A DNA stretch of 64,000 nt from Pseudomonas syringae (GTDB lineage Bacteria; Pseudomonadota; Gammaproteobacteria; Pseudomonadales; Pseudomonadaceae): contig NZ_WKCB01000001.1 of assembly GCF_021606685.1 (NCBI RefSeq), forward strand, positions 124,001 to 188,000, given 5' to 3'. Of this stretch, positions 23,749-32,658 are shown piece by piece (within the stretch, counting starts at the first letter, position 1; every line of letters begins with the position of its first letter). Position numbers and translations under genes: made by a program. The notes beneath the pieces were generated by a model that worked only from the letters and a program-made list of their open reading frames with translations, did not search any database and had not been told where the DNA came from.

Positions 23749-24345
23749 ATGAAACTGATCGGCATGCTGGACTCGCCCTACGTGCGCCGCGTGGCCATTT
23801 CCCTGGAGCTGTACGGGGTGGAATTTGTGCATGAACCGCTGTCGGTGTTCAGCACGTTCAACGAGTTTGCGCAGATCAACCCCGTGGTCAAGGCCCCTAC
23901 CCTGGTGCTGGACGATGGCACGGTGCTGATGGATTCCAGCCTGATTCTGGATTACCTCGAAGCCCTGGCCCCAGTCGATAAAAAGCTGCTGGCGCAACAC
24001 CCCACGGCCCGTGCCCGCGACCTGCATGTGCTGGGGCTGGCCTTGGCAGCCTGTGAGAAAAGTGTGCAAATCGTCTATGAGCACAACCTGCGGCCAGCCG
24101 AGAAACTGCACGCTCCGTGGCTCGAGCGCGTGACCGGCCAATTGCTGGCGGCCTATTCGCTGCTGGACAAGCAACTGCCTGACAGTGAGGCGCTGACCCA
24201 GGCGTCGATCACCGCAGCGGTGGCCTGGTCGTTCAGCCAGTTCACCGTGGCGTCGGTGGTGAAGGCCGATGCATTCCCCAACCTGAAACGGCATGCCGAG
24301 CGGCTGGAGCAGCATCCTGCCTTCCAGCGTTACCCAATCGAATAA
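23749..24345 (+). CDS. glutathione S-transferase family protein
   Basis: A 198-residue cytosolic GST. The N-terminal thioredoxin fold begins MKLIGMLDSPYVRRVAISLELYGVEFVHEPL, with the active-site Ser9 or Tyr11 region and the INPVVKAPTLVLDDGTVLMDSSLILDYLEAL glutathione-binding segment; the helical C-terminal domain follows. It probably conjugates or reduces electrophiles, with substrate unknown. ATG 23749 is preceded by GGAGG. It is 113 bp downstream of the AraC-type gene on the same strand and ends in a REPIN shared with the convergent SDR gene. Confidence 0.85.
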   Translation: MKLIGMLDSPYVRRVAISLELYGVEFVHEPLSVFSTFNEFAQINPVVKAPTLVLDDGTVLMDSSLILDYLEALAPVDKKLLAQHPTARARDLHVLGLALAACEKSVQIVYEHNLRPAEKLHAPWLERVTGQLLAAYSLLDKQLPDSEALTQASITAAVAWSFSQFTVASVVKADAFPNLKRHAERLEQHPAFQRYPIE

Positions 24346-24360
24346 GCAACACTTATGCAA

Positions 24361-24449
24361 TGTGGGAGCGGGCTTGCTCGCGAAAGCGGCGTGTCAGTCG
24401 CCTCATTCGGGTCTGGCACACCGCATTCGCGAGCAAGCCCGCTCCCACA
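24361..24449. repeat. REPIN-like element, 89 bp (variant arms)
   Basis: TGTGGGAGCGGGCTTGCTCG and its complement CGAGCAAGCCCGCTCCCACA. The arm sequence differs at several positions from the other five copies, and every difference is matched on the opposite arm. Between the convergent GST and SDR genes. Confidence 0.9.
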
Positions 24450-24483
24450 TTCGGGCTGTGTAGTTTAGATAACTGCGTCCGAC

Positions 24484-25251
24484 TCAGACCCAACCACCAT
24501 CCACAATAAAGTTCTGCGCCGAGCACATCGCCGACGCGTCCGAGGCCAAAAACAGCGCCATATTGGCGATATGTTCCGGCAGCACGCTGCCCGGCAGGCA
24601 CTGGCTGCGGGCGATCAGTTCCCTGGCCGCGTCATCCACCCACATCGCCAATTGTTTCTCGGTCATGACCCAGCCGGGGACCAGGGTGTTGACGCGGATG
24701 TGGCTTGGCCCCAGCTCGCGCGCCAGGCCACGAGTCATGCCATGGGCGGCGGCCTTGCTGGCGGCGTACACCGAATAGCCGCCCGAGGCCATCATCCAGC
24801 CGACCGAGCCGAGGTTGATGATCGACCCGCCACCGGCGCGTTTCATCATTGGCGCCACCGCCTTGGTGGCGAGGAAGGCGTGCTTGAGGTTGACCGAAAT
24901 CAGCCTGTCGAACAGCTCCGAGTCAACCTCTTCCAGCGTATGGCGCACGTCGTTGGCGGCGTTGTTGACCAGCACCGTGATCGGCCCAAGCGAGTGCTCG
25001 AAGCGGCCGATCGCCGCGCGATAGGCGATCTCGTCCGTGATGTCGCAGTAGCCAAACTCGACGGTGTGCCCCTGGGAACTCAACACCGCCGCCAGGCGTT
25101 CGCCCTGGCTTTGGGCACGGTCAACAAAGCCGACCTTGGCCCCCTGTGCCGCGAAGGCCCGCACCATGAATTCGCCAATCCCCGAAGCGCCCCCGGAGAT
25201 CAGCACGGTCTTGCCCTTGAGGTCGGGGTAAATGGCAGGTTGAGTACTCAT
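24484..25251 (-). CDS. SDR family aldose 1-dehydrogenase (probable L-arabinose dehydrogenase)
   Basis: A 255-residue short-chain dehydrogenase. The NAD(P) motif GGASGIGE lies near residue 19, NNAAND at 90-95 and the YxxxK catalytic pair in YSVYAASKAAA. The opening AIYPDLKGKTVLISGG and the DxRHxLEEV segment strongly resemble Caulobacter D-xylose dehydrogenase XylB. With the arabinose genes nearby, oxidation of L-arabinose (or D-galactose/xylose) to its lactone is the likely step one. It is divergent from the aldose epimerase, and their shared promoter region has the same FadR-type site as the main arabinose operon. ATG 25251 was chosen over a 14-codon extension. Confidence 0.82.
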   Translation of the reverse strand: MSTQPAIYPDLKGKTVLISGGASGIGEFMVRAFAAQGAKVGFVDRAQSQGERLAAVLSSQGHTVEFGYCDITDEIAYRAAIGRFEHSLGPITVLVNNAANDVRHTLEEVDSELFDRLISVNLKHAFLATKAVAPMMKRAGGGSIINLGSVGWMMASGGYSVYAASKAAAHGMTRGLARELGPSHIRVNTLVPGWVMTEKQLAMWVDDAARELIARSQCLPGSVLPEHIANMALFLASDASAMCSAQNFIVDGGWV

Positions 25252-25346
25252 ATAACAGTCGCCTCGCTTAAATAGTCTTATTTTATTTTGCAAATACGCG
25301 GTAAAAGGCTATAAATCTGCTGTCTTATCGACAAAATATCGCACAT

Positions 25347-25357
25347 TAGTAGAACTA
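25347..25357. promoter_or_regulatory. FadR/GntR-type operator upstream of galM and the SDR gene
   Basis: TAGTAGAACTA fits the FadR-subfamily consensus TNGTNNNACNA exactly and recurs almost identically (TAGTAGGACTA plus TTT) at 35082 in the other arabinose promoter region. It lies in the 138-bp divergent region. Confidence 0.75.
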
Positions 25358-25367
25358 TTTCACTCAA

Positions 25368-25375
25368 AACAACAA
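25368..25375 (+). promoter_or_regulatory. AAnAAnAA motif before galM
   Basis: AACAACAA immediately upstream of the AAGGAAG ribosome-binding site of the epimerase gene; a strong Hfq/Crc-type motif by position and sequence. Confidence 0.6.
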
Positions 25376-25389
25376 AAGGAAGTTCGATC

Positions 25390-26538
25390 ATGAAGCACCC
25401 TCGTTACCTGCTCTCGGGCCTTGCCTTGTCCATGCTGATCGCCAGTGGCGGCGCCCAGGCCGCAGGGCTTACCAGCGAGCACAAACCCTTCGGTAAAACC
25501 AACGACGGCACGGCCGTCGAACAGTACATCCTGCGCAACAGCCACGGCATGCAAGCCACGGTGATCACCTACGGCGGCGTGTTGCAGTCGCTGAAAGTGC
25601 CGGATAAAAACGGCAAGGTCGAAGACGTGGTGCTCGGCTTCGACACCGTGCAGGGCTACCAGGCCGGGACCGCATTTTTCGGCGCAACCATCGGGCGCTT
25701 CGGCAATCGCCTGGCGGGCGGTGCCTTTGAGCTCGACGGCAAACGCTTCCAGGTGCCGCTCAACGATGGCCCCAACTCACTGCATGGCGGCGCCCAGGGC
25801 TTCGACAAGCACGTGTGGAAAGCCGCGCAGGTCAAGGGCAAGGACTCGGTGGGCGTGACCCTCACCTACCTGTCCAAGGACGGCGAAATGGGCTTCCCCG
25901 GTAACCTCAAAACCCAAGTCACCTACAGCCTCAACGACCGCAACGAACTGCACATCGACTACACGGCCACCACCGACAAACCCACGGTGCTCAACCTCAC
26001 CAACCACAGCTACTTCAACCTGGCCGGTGCGGGTAATGGCGACATCCTCAAGCAGGTCGCCACCCTGCACGCCAGCCACTACACGCCGGTGAATGCCACC
26101 TTGATCCCTACCGGCGAACTGGCCCCGGTCAAAGACACGCCAATGGACTTCCTGAAACCCACGCCCATCGGCCAGCACATCAAGGACGATCACCCGCAGC
26201 TCAAATTCGCCGAGCCGAAACAGGGTGGGTTTGATTTCAACTGGGCACTGGACACCAAAGGCGACATCAAGCAACTCGCCGCCGAGGTACACGACCCGGC
26301 ATCAGGTCGCCGCTTGCAGCTCTACACCACGGAGCCGGGCGTGCAGTTCTATACCAGCAACTTCCTCGATGGAACGGTCAAGGGCAAGGGTGGCAAGACT
26401 TATCAGCACTGGAGCGGGTTTACCCTCGAAACCCAGCATTTCCCCGATGCGCCCAACCAGCCTGAGTTCGCCTCGACCCGCTTGAACCCTGGGCAGACCT
26501 ATACCCAGAACACTATCTTCAAGTTCACCGCCGATTAA
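25390..26538 (+). CDS. galM: aldose 1-epimerase, exported
   Basis: A 382-residue mutarotase with a clear signal peptide (MKHPRYLLSGLALSMLIASGGAQA-A). Family motifs: FFGATIGRFGNRLAGG, NSLHGG with an active-site His, LTNHSYFNLAG with the second His, and NLDG-like FLDGTVKGKGG; the catalytic Glu is in GFTLETQHFPDAPNQPEF. It interconverts alpha and beta anomers, here in the periplasm before uptake by AraFGH or oxidation. It is divergent from the sugar dehydrogenase under a FadR-type site and has an A-rich Crc-type leader. A REPIN begins 3 bp after the stop. Confidence 0.92.
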   Translation: MKHPRYLLSGLALSMLIASGGAQAAGLTSEHKPFGKTNDGTAVEQYILRNSHGMQATVITYGGVLQSLKVPDKNGKVEDVVLGFDTVQGYQAGTAFFGATIGRFGNRLAGGAFELDGKRFQVPLNDGPNSLHGGAQGFDKHVWKAAQVKGKDSVGVTLTYLSKDGEMGFPGNLKTQVTYSLNDRNELHIDYTATTDKPTVLNLTNHSYFNLAGAGNGDILKQVATLHASHYTPVNATLIPTGELAPVKDTPMDFLKPTPIGQHIKDDHPQLKFAEPKQGGFDFNWALDTKGDIKQLAAEVHDPASGRRLQLYTTEPGVQFYTSNFLDGTVKGKGGKTYQHWSGFTLETQHFPDAPNQPEFASTRLNPGQTYTQNTIFKFTAD

Positions 26539-26541
26539 AAC

Positions 26542-26630
26542 TGTGGGAGGGGGCTTGCCCCCGATGAGGGTGGGTCAGTCACACATCTGTCAGCTGACAC
26601 ACCCTCATCGGGGGCAAGCCCCCTCCCACA
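26542..26630. repeat. REPIN-like element, 89 bp
   Basis: TGTGGGAGGGGGCTTGCCCC and the complementary GGGGCAAGCCCCCTCCCACA around a palindromic centre. Between the convergent galM and araH genes. Confidence 0.92.
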
Positions 26631-26654
26631 TTTGCATCTTCACAAGGCGACAGT

Positions 26655-27623
26655 TCAGCGTTGTTTCATGCGGTCGATCACCACGGCCAGCAACAGGATC
26701 GAACCACGGATCACATACTGGTAAAAGGTGTCGATGTTCTTCAGGTTCATCGCATTTTCAATGATCGCCAAAATCAGCACCCCAGCGATCACATGGCGGA
26801 TCATCCCCACCCCGCCGCTCAGCGACACACCGCCCAGCACGCACGCCGAAATCACCGTCAGCTCGAAGCCCTGGCCGATCATCGGCTGGCCCGAGGTCAT
26901 GCGCGAGGCCAGGATCACCCCGGCCAGCGCGCCGATCACGCCGTGCACGGCGAAGATCAGGATCTTGGTGCGATCCACATTCACCCCCGCCAGCAACGCC
27001 GCTTCCGGGTTGCCGCCGATGGCCATGGTGTTGCGCCCGTAGGTGGTGTAGTTGAGCAGCCAGCCAAAAAAGATGAAGCACACAATGGTGATCAGGATCG
27101 GCACCGGCACGCCCAGCAACTGGCCGTTGCCGAACACGAAGAACTGCTCCTGGGACACGCCCACCGCCTTGCCATTCGCAAAGATGTAGGCCAGGCCGCG
27201 CACGATCTGCATGGTCGCCAAGGTCGTGATCAGCGCATTGACCCGCAGCTTGGCGATCACGATGCCGTTGATCAGCCCCACGATCAGCCCCATCAGCAGT
27301 GCCGCGCCGATGCCCAGCATCACGCTGTCGGTGTCGCGCATGACAATCGCAGCCACCACGCCGGCACAGGCGATCACCGACCCCACCGACAAGTCGAAAT
27401 GCCCGGACGCCAGGCAGAACAGCATGGTGCACGCGGCGATGCCCACGGTGGAAATGGCCAGGCCGAGCCCGCGCATATTCAGCGGCGAAAGGAAGTTGTC
27501 GATCAGCAAGGCGCACAGCAGAAAGATGCTGATTGCCGCCAGCAACATTGCCCAGTTATCCAGGAGTGCCCGCACATCGAGGGGTTTGCGTGCCGTCGGC
27601 AACGCGTTGTTTTGGGTGGTCAT
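26655..27623 (-). CDS. araH: L-arabinose ABC transporter permease AraH
   Basis: A 322-residue inner-membrane permease with eight to ten predicted spans, in the RbsC/AraH family (NFLSPLNMRGLGLAISTVGIAAC, GLINGIVIAKLRVNALITTLATMQIVRGLAY, TTYGRNTMAIGGNPEAA). It forms the channel of the arabinose importer with AraG and AraF encoded just upstream. The start is 9 bp after the araG stop. It is the last gene of the seven-gene arabinose operon; the REPIN follows. Confidence 0.93.
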   Translation of the reverse strand: MTTQNNALPTARKPLDVRALLDNWAMLLAAISIFLLCALLIDNFLSPLNMRGLGLAISTVGIAACTMLFCLASGHFDLSVGSVIACAGVVAAIVMRDTDSVMLGIGAALLMGLIVGLINGIVIAKLRVNALITTLATMQIVRGLAYIFANGKAVGVSQEQFFVFGNGQLLGVPVPILITIVCFIFFGWLLNYTTYGRNTMAIGGNPEAALLAGVNVDRTKILIFAVHGVIGALAGVILASRMTSGQPMIGQGFELTVISACVLGGVSLSGGVGMIRHVIAGVLILAIIENAMNLKNIDTFYQYVIRGSILLLAVVIDRMKQR

Positions 27624-27632
27624 GGTCGTCTC

Positions 27633-29135
27633 TCAGTTCGCCGGGCCGCGCGGCAAGGCCAGCTGCAGCAGGTTGGATTCAGTCGCGTGTTCGCGGGTTT
27701 GTTCGCCGCGCAAGGCGCCTTCGCAGAGCACCAGAATGCGGTCGGAAACCCCCATCACTTCCATCAGGTCGCTGGACACCACGATCACCGCAATGCCTTG
27801 GGACGCGAGGTTATGGATGATCTGGTAGATCTCGGCCTTGGCGCCGATATCGATGCCACGGGTCGGTTCGTCCAGTAGCAGCACCTTCATCGGCATCGAC
27901 AGCCAACGGCCCAAAATCGCCTTCTGCTGGTTGCCGCCCGACAGGTACATGATTTTCTGTTCGGCATTCGGCGTTTTGACTTTCATCGCCTTGATCTGCT
28001 GGTCGGCGTTGCCCTTTTCCCAGCCATCACGCAGCAGCCAGCCAAACCCGGAATGCGCGCCACGTGCACTGATGTTGATGTTCTCGGCCACGCTGGACAG
28101 CGGGATGATGCCTTCTTTCTTGCGGTCTTCCGGGCACAGCAACACGCCGGCGGCGATAGCATCGCGGGGTGAATGCAGCTGCAGTTGTTGCCCACACAGC
28201 TCAAGGCTTCCAGCGGTGCTGCGGTTCAAACCACTGAGCAAACGAAACAGCTCAGTACGCCCGGCACCGACCAGGCCGAACAGCCCGAGAATCTCACCTT
28301 TACGCACGTGAAAACTGACCGGCTCGCGCAGCCCGGGGCCGAGCAAACCGTCGACCTTGAGGGCCACCTCGCCGTGCTCACGCGGGCGGTAGTCGTAGAT
28401 GTCCTGGATATCGCGACCGACCATGCAGGTCACCAGTTGGTCGTGGGTCAGCGCGCGCATGTCGTCGAAGGTGCGCACGTAGCGGCCATCCTTGAACACG
28501 GTGACCGCGTCGCAGATGCGGAACACCTCTTCCATGCGGTGCGACACGTACAGCACCACTTTGCCTTCATCGCGCAGGCGCGTGATGATCGCCATCAGCC
28601 GGTCGATTTCGCGCGCCGACAGGCTGCTGGTCGGCTCATCGAAGGCAATCACATGGGCGCCACGCGACAGCGCCTTGGCGATTTCCACCAGTTGGCGCTG
28701 GCCGAGGGACAGGCGCCCGAGTTTTTCGTCCGGGTCGATTTCATCCGCCAGGCCTTTGAGGCAAGCCAGGGCCTGCTTGCGCAGCAGCCCCCGGTTGACC
28801 ACGCCGAAGCGCGATGGCAGATGCCCGAGAAACAGGTTCTCGGCCACCGTCATCTCCGGCACCAAGTGCAACTCCTGGTGGATCACCGCGACACCGCTGG
28901 CGATGCTGTCGGCGGCGCATTTGAAGGCCATGGTCTGCGCGCCGATCTGCACGTTGCCACTGGACGGAATGTAGGCACCGCCAAGTATTTTCAGCAGCGT
29001 CGACTTGCCCGCGCCGTTCTCACCCATCAGGGCGTGCACCTGCCCGGGATGGGCGCTGAAGCTGATGCCGTCCAGCGCCTTGACCCCGGGGAACGTCTTG
29101 CCGATGCCGTCAAAACGCAGGGCGGCGGCGGTCAT
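27633..29135 (-). CDS. araG: L-arabinose ABC transporter ATP-binding protein AraG
   Basis: A 500-residue duplicated ATPase of the sugar-importer type. The first half has Walker [10 protein letters not shown] (38-46), signature [15 protein letters not shown] and Walker [13 protein letters not shown]. The second half has a degenerate P-loop GLVGAGRTE but the signature [15 protein letters not shown] and [11 protein letters not shown], as usual for RbsA/AraG. It powers arabinose import on the cytoplasmic side. The ATG at 29135 overlaps the araF stop (ATGA); a GTG two codons upstream is less likely. Confidence 0.94.
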   Translation of the reverse strand: MTAAALRFDGIGKTFPGVKALDGISFSAHPGQVHALMGENGAGKSTLLKILGGAYIPSSGNVQIGAQTMAFKCAADSIASGVAVIHQELHLVPEMTVAENLFLGHLPSRFGVVNRGLLRKQALACLKGLADEIDPDEKLGRLSLGQRQLVEIAKALSRGAHVIAFDEPTSSLSAREIDRLMAIITRLRDEGKVVLYVSHRMEEVFRICDAVTVFKDGRYVRTFDDMRALTHDQLVTCMVGRDIQDIYDYRPREHGEVALKVDGLLGPGLREPVSFHVRKGEILGLFGLVGAGRTELFRLLSGLNRSTAGSLELCGQQLQLHSPRDAIAAGVLLCPEDRKKEGIIPLSSVAENINISARGAHSGFGWLLRDGWEKGNADQQIKAMKVKTPNAEQKIMYLSGGNQQKAILGRWLSMPMKVLLLDEPTRGIDIGAKAEIYQIIHNLASQGIAVIVVSSDLMEVMGVSDRILVLCEGALRGEQTREHATESNLLQLALPRGPAN

Positions 29136-30136
29136 TGCCACAGACCGATTTTGGTCAGTTCTTCCTTGAAGTTGTCACGGGTGATCAGGGTCACTTCATC
29201 CATCGCGGTGTACTTAGGTGGTTCAGTGCCTTTGGTCACCCAATCGAACATCATCTTGGCGGTGTTGTAGCCCTCGATGTGCGGGCTAGGCAGCATCGAA
29301 CCGAAGAAGCCGCTGTTGGGTTTCTTGAGTTCGCCGATAGCGTCGGTGCCATTGATGCCAATGCCGATCACGTTGGCGGCTTTGAAGCCGGCGCTTTCGG
29401 TGGCGCGTACGCCGCCCAGCACGGTGTTGTCGTTCATGCCGCCGATGATCAGGTTTTTCGCGCCGCCGGGCAGCTTGACCAGGGCCGAGTTGGTGGCGTC
29501 CATGCTGCCCGGTACATCAAGCGTCTTGGCTGCGGTGAACAGGATGTGATCCTTGGGGAAACCCGCTTCTTCCAGGGATTTGACCGAGCCGTCGGTGCGC
29601 TTCTTGCCGGTGTCGAGTTCGTTGAAGGTGTTGATCACCGCATAGGTGTCCTTCCAGTCCCAGCCGCGTTTTTTCGCCTCGGCGGCCATCGCCGCGCCCT
29701 GCTTCTGGCCCACTTCAAACGCGGCCATACCCAGGTACGGCACGTCTTCCATGAAATTGCCCTTGGCGTCGACAAAGCGATCATCCACGGCAATCACTTT
29801 CAAACCATTGGCCTTGGCCTTGGCGACGATGGCCGGGCCGAGGGACACGTCCGGCGGGCAGATCACAAAGCCCTTGGCGCCGTTGGCCGCCAGGCTGTCG
29901 ATGGCCGAGAGGGTTTTCTCGCCATCCGGCACGGCGATCTTGATCACGGTAAAGCCATGGTCCTTGCCGGCTTTTTCGGCAAAGGCCCACTCGGTCTGGA
30001 ACCACGGCTCTTCGGCCTGCTTGACCAGAAAACCGATCTTCACTTCTTCAGCGGCCAGCAACAGCCCGCTCAGGCTCATGGCCGAGACCGCCACAGCGGC
30101 GCAGGCCAGGGAACGGATACCACGACGACGATTCAT
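29132..30136 (-). CDS. araF: L-arabinose-binding periplasmic protein AraF
   Basis: A 334-residue binding protein, near-collinear with E. coli Ara[85 protein letters not shown] and [13 protein letters not shown] are all conserved, including the sugar-contacting residues in these segments. This identity fixes L-arabinose (possibly also galactose or fucose) as the imported sugar and is the best evidence for the substrate of the whole locus. A signal peptide precedes AAEEVKIG. It starts 30 bp after the lactonase gene, with an A-rich leader. Confidence 0.95.
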   Translation of the reverse strand: MNRRRGIRSLACAAVAVSAMSLSGLLLAAEEVKIGFLVKQAEEPWFQTEWAFAEKAGKDHGFTVIKIAVPDGEKTLSAIDSLAANGAKGFVICPPDVSLGPAIVAKAKANGLKVIAVDDRFVDAKGNFMEDVPYLGMAAFEVGQKQGAAMAAEAKKRGWDWKDTYAVINTFNELDTGKKRTDGSVKSLEEAGFPKDHILFTAAKTLDVPGSMDATNSALVKLPGGAKNLIIGGMNDNTVLGGVRATESAGFKAANVIGIGINGTDAIGELKKPNSGFFGSMLPSPHIEGYNTAKMMFDWVTKGTEPPKYTAMDEVTLITRDNFKEELTKIGLWQ

Positions 30137-30147
30137 ACGGTGACTCC

Positions 30148-30161
30148 TTGTTGTTGTTTTT
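30148..30161 (-). promoter_or_regulatory. AAnAAnAA motif in the araF leader
   Basis: On the minus strand AAAAACAACAACAA runs directly into the AGGAG ribosome-binding site of araF. It contains two overlapping AAnAAnAA registers and is the longest such motif in the window, fitting Hfq/Crc control of arabinose uptake. Confidence 0.65.
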
Positions 30162-30166
30162 GGGGT

Positions 30167-31030
30167 TTATCCGGCGAAACGATTGCAGGGTTTTCCAGGT
30201 ACATCGACTTCAATGGCCAATACCGCGCCGTCCAAAGGGTGATCCAAGGGGCTGGCAGCACTGGTGATATATAACGTGGTGAGGTTGGGGCCACCGAATA
30301 CGCAACTGGTGGGGCGGCTGACGGGCAGTTCGATGATGCGGTCGACCTCGCCGTCCGGTGTCAGGCGCAGCAGGCAACTGCCGTCCCAGCGGGCGTTCCA
30401 GATGTAGCCTTGGCTGTCCATGGCCGAGCCATCCGGCCCGCCACGTGCGTGCGGGCCGAACCACACCCGCGCCGGTTCAAGCTGGCCGTCGGCCTGGATC
30501 GAATGCAGGTACAGCGTGCCGTCCAGGCTGTCGCCGAAATGCACGTGGCGGCCGTCGTCACTCCACAACAACGTGTTGGGAATGCCCAGGCCACTGAGCA
30601 ATGGCGTGACCCGCGCATCGGCATCCACGCGGAACAAGCCGCCGGAGCGCCGTGTGATCGGCAGGTCCTCGCCGTGCTCGCCGATATTGTTCTGCATGGT
30701 GCCCAGCCACAGGCGGCCCTGGGCATCGCAGCGCGCTTCATTGCCACGGTTGCCCGGTTGCGGGTCGGCCACGCACAGCAGGGTCAACGCCTCGGTGGCA
30801 AGATCAAGACGATAGACCCCGCTGCTCAGCGTCACTAGCGCATCGCCGCTTTCACACGGGATGAATGCCGAGACATGCTCGGGCAGTTGCCAGACCTGCA
30901 ACTGCCCGCCCATCAGGCGCAATGCCTGTTTGCCGGCGATATTCACCCAGTACAGCGCTTGGGTGGGCGCGTCCCAGAACGGACCTTCGCCCAATTGCGC
31001 CCGGTGCGGGGTAACGGCGATACACGACAT
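30167..31030 (-). CDS. SMP-30/gluconolactonase family L-arabinonolactonase
   Basis: A 287-residue six-bladed beta-propeller of the SMP-30/regucalcin family. Metal-binding residues are expected in LGEGPFWD (Glu near 16), RCDAQGRLWLGTMQNN (Arg, Asn) and WSDDGRHVHFGDSL / DGSAMDSQGYIWNARWDG (Asp). It hydrolyses aldono-1,4-lactones; in this operon it would convert L-arabinono-lactone to L-arabinonate in the cytoplasm (step 2). It lies 36 bp after the aldehyde dehydrogenase gene and 30 bp before araF. Confidence 0.87.
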   Translation of the reverse strand: MSCIAVTPHRAQLGEGPFWDAPTQALYWVNIAGKQALRLMGGQLQVWQLPEHVSAFIPCESGDALVTLSSGVYRLDLATEALTLLCVADPQPGNRGNEARCDAQGRLWLGTMQNNIGEHGEDLPITRRSGGLFRVDADARVTPLLSGLGIPNTLLWSDDGRHVHFGDSLDGTLYLHSIQADGQLEPARVWFGPHARGGPDGSAMDSQGYIWNARWDGSCLLRLTPDGEVDRIIELPVSRPTSCVFGGPNLTTLYITSAASPLDHPLDGAVLAIEVDVPGKPCNRFAG

Positions 31031-31066
31031 GAAGCCTCCTGGATTTTTATTTTTCTCAGGTGCGCG

Positions 31067-32647
31067 TTACAGCGAGTCGCGGGATGGCGTGCCATCCACC
31101 AGCCGCTGGATACGCAACGGGTTGGCGTTTTTCAACGCGTCGGGCAGCAGGCTATCAGGGTAATTCTGGAAGCACACGGGGCGCAGGAAACGATCGATGG
31201 CCAAGGTGCCGACCGAGGTGCCACGGGCATCCGACGTGGCCGGGTATGGGCCGCCGTGCACCATCGAGTCGCAGACTTCCACGCCGGTCGGGTAGCCGTT
31301 GAGCAGGATGCGCCCGACCTTCTGTTCCAGCAGCGGCGTGAGTTCGGCGAACTGTTGGAAGTCATCGGGTTCGCCAATGATCGTCGCGGTCAATTGGCCG
31401 TGCAGGCCGTGCAGCGCCGCGCTGAGTTGGGCCTGGTCAGCCACTTCGACAAACACCGTGGTGGGGCCGAAGACTTCTTCCTGCAGCACTTCATCGCCGT
31501 CGATCAACAGACTCACATCGGCCTTGAACAACTGTGGCTGTGCCTGCTTGCCCGCCTGCGCGCTGCCGGCCAAATGTTGAATGCCGGGGTGCGCCAGCAG
31601 TTTTTCCAGGCCCTTGCCGTAGCTGCTCAAGGTGCCAGCGTTCAGCATGGTTTGTGCCGGTTGATCGCCGATCAGTCGTGCCACCTGCTGGGTAAATGCA
31701 CTGAATTCAGGCGAGGCGATGCCAATCACCAAACCGGGGTTGGTGCAGAACTGGCCACAGCCTTGCACCACCGAGGCGGTGAGGTCGCGGGCGACGGTGT
31801 CTGCCCTCGCCTGCAACGCCTGGGGCAACACGATCACCGGGTTGATGCTCGACATTTCGGCAAATACCGGGATCGGCTGCGGGCGCGATGCCGCCATATC
31901 GCACAGAGCGCGGCCGCCCTTGAGCGAGCCGGTAAAACCGACTGCCTGGATGGCCGGGTGCTTGACCAGCGCCTCACCGACGCCGCCCCCAAAAATCATA
32001 TTGAACACGCCGGCCGGCATCTCGGTGGCTTCGGCCGCACGGATGATCGCATTGGCGACCTGTTCCGCCGTGGCCATGTGGCCGCTGTGCGCCTTGAACA
32101 CTACCGGGCAACCCGCCGCCAGCGCGGCCGCGGTGTCGCCGCCCGCGGTGGAAAACGCCAGGGGGAAATTGCTCGCGCCGAACACCGCGACCGGGCCCAG
32201 GCCGATGCGGTATTGGCGCAGGTCCGGACGTGGCAGCGGTTGGCGATCGGGCAGCGCCTTGTCGATGCGCGCGCCGTAGAAATCGCCGCGACGCAGCACG
32301 CTCGCGAAAAGGCGCATCTGGCCGCTGGTACGCCCACGCTCGCCCTTGATGCGCGCGGCCGGCAATGCGGTTTCGCGGCAGACCAACTCAATGAAGTTAT
32401 CGCTCAGGGCATCCAGTTCGTCTGCGATCGCGTCCAGAAACTGCGCGCGACGCGCGGCGCTCAAGGCGCGGTAGGCAGGGTAGGCCTGCGCGGCTGCCTT
32501 GGCGGCGGCGTCGACTTCCTGCGCAGTGGCCTGGTAGAAATCCTGGGGCAAGGCTTCGCCGGTAGTGGCGTCGACGCTGTGCAGCTTGACGTCGCCGTTG
32601 GCGCTGCGCTGGCCGCCGATGTAGTTGTGGCCGAGGAACTGGCTCAT
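31067..32647 (-). CDS. 2,5-dioxovalerate (alpha-ketoglutarate semialdehyde) dehydrogenase
   Basis: A 526-residue NAD(P)-dependent aldehyde dehydrogenase. The length and motifs match the ketoglutarate-semialdehyde class: LGPVAVFGASNFPLAFSTAGGDTAAALAAGCPVVFKAH, the general-base Glu in VFAEMSSINPV and the catalytic Cys in GQFCTNPGLVIG. It would oxidise the semialdehyde produced from L-arabinonate to 2-oxoglutarate, the last step that feeds the TCA cycle. It sits 11 bp after the GguC/AraD1 gene and before the lactonase gene, in the same operon. Confidence 0.9.
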   Translation of the reverse strand: MSQFLGHNYIGGQRSANGDVKLHSVDATTGEALPQDFYQATAQEVDAAAKAAAQAYPAYRALSAARRAQFLDAIADELDALSDNFIELVCRETALPAARIKGERGRTSGQMRLFASVLRRGDFYGARIDKALPDRQPLPRPDLRQYRIGLGPVAVFGASNFPLAFSTAGGDTAAALAAGCPVVFKAHSGHMATAEQVANAIIRAAEATEMPAGVFNMIFGGGVGEALVKHPAIQAVGFTGSLKGGRALCDMAASRPQPIPVFAEMSSINPVIVLPQALQARADTVARDLTASVVQGCGQFCTNPGLVIGIASPEFSAFTQQVARLIGDQPAQTMLNAGTLSSYGKGLEKLLAHPGIQHLAGSAQAGKQAQPQLFKADVSLLIDGDEVLQEEVFGPTTVFVEVADQAQLSAALHGLHGQLTATIIGEPDDFQQFAELTPLLEQKVGRILLNGYPTGVEVCDSMVHGGPYPATSDARGTSVGTLAIDRFLRPVCFQNYPDSLLPDALKNANPLRIQRLVDGTPSRDSL

Positions 32648-32658
32648 GGTGATCTCCT

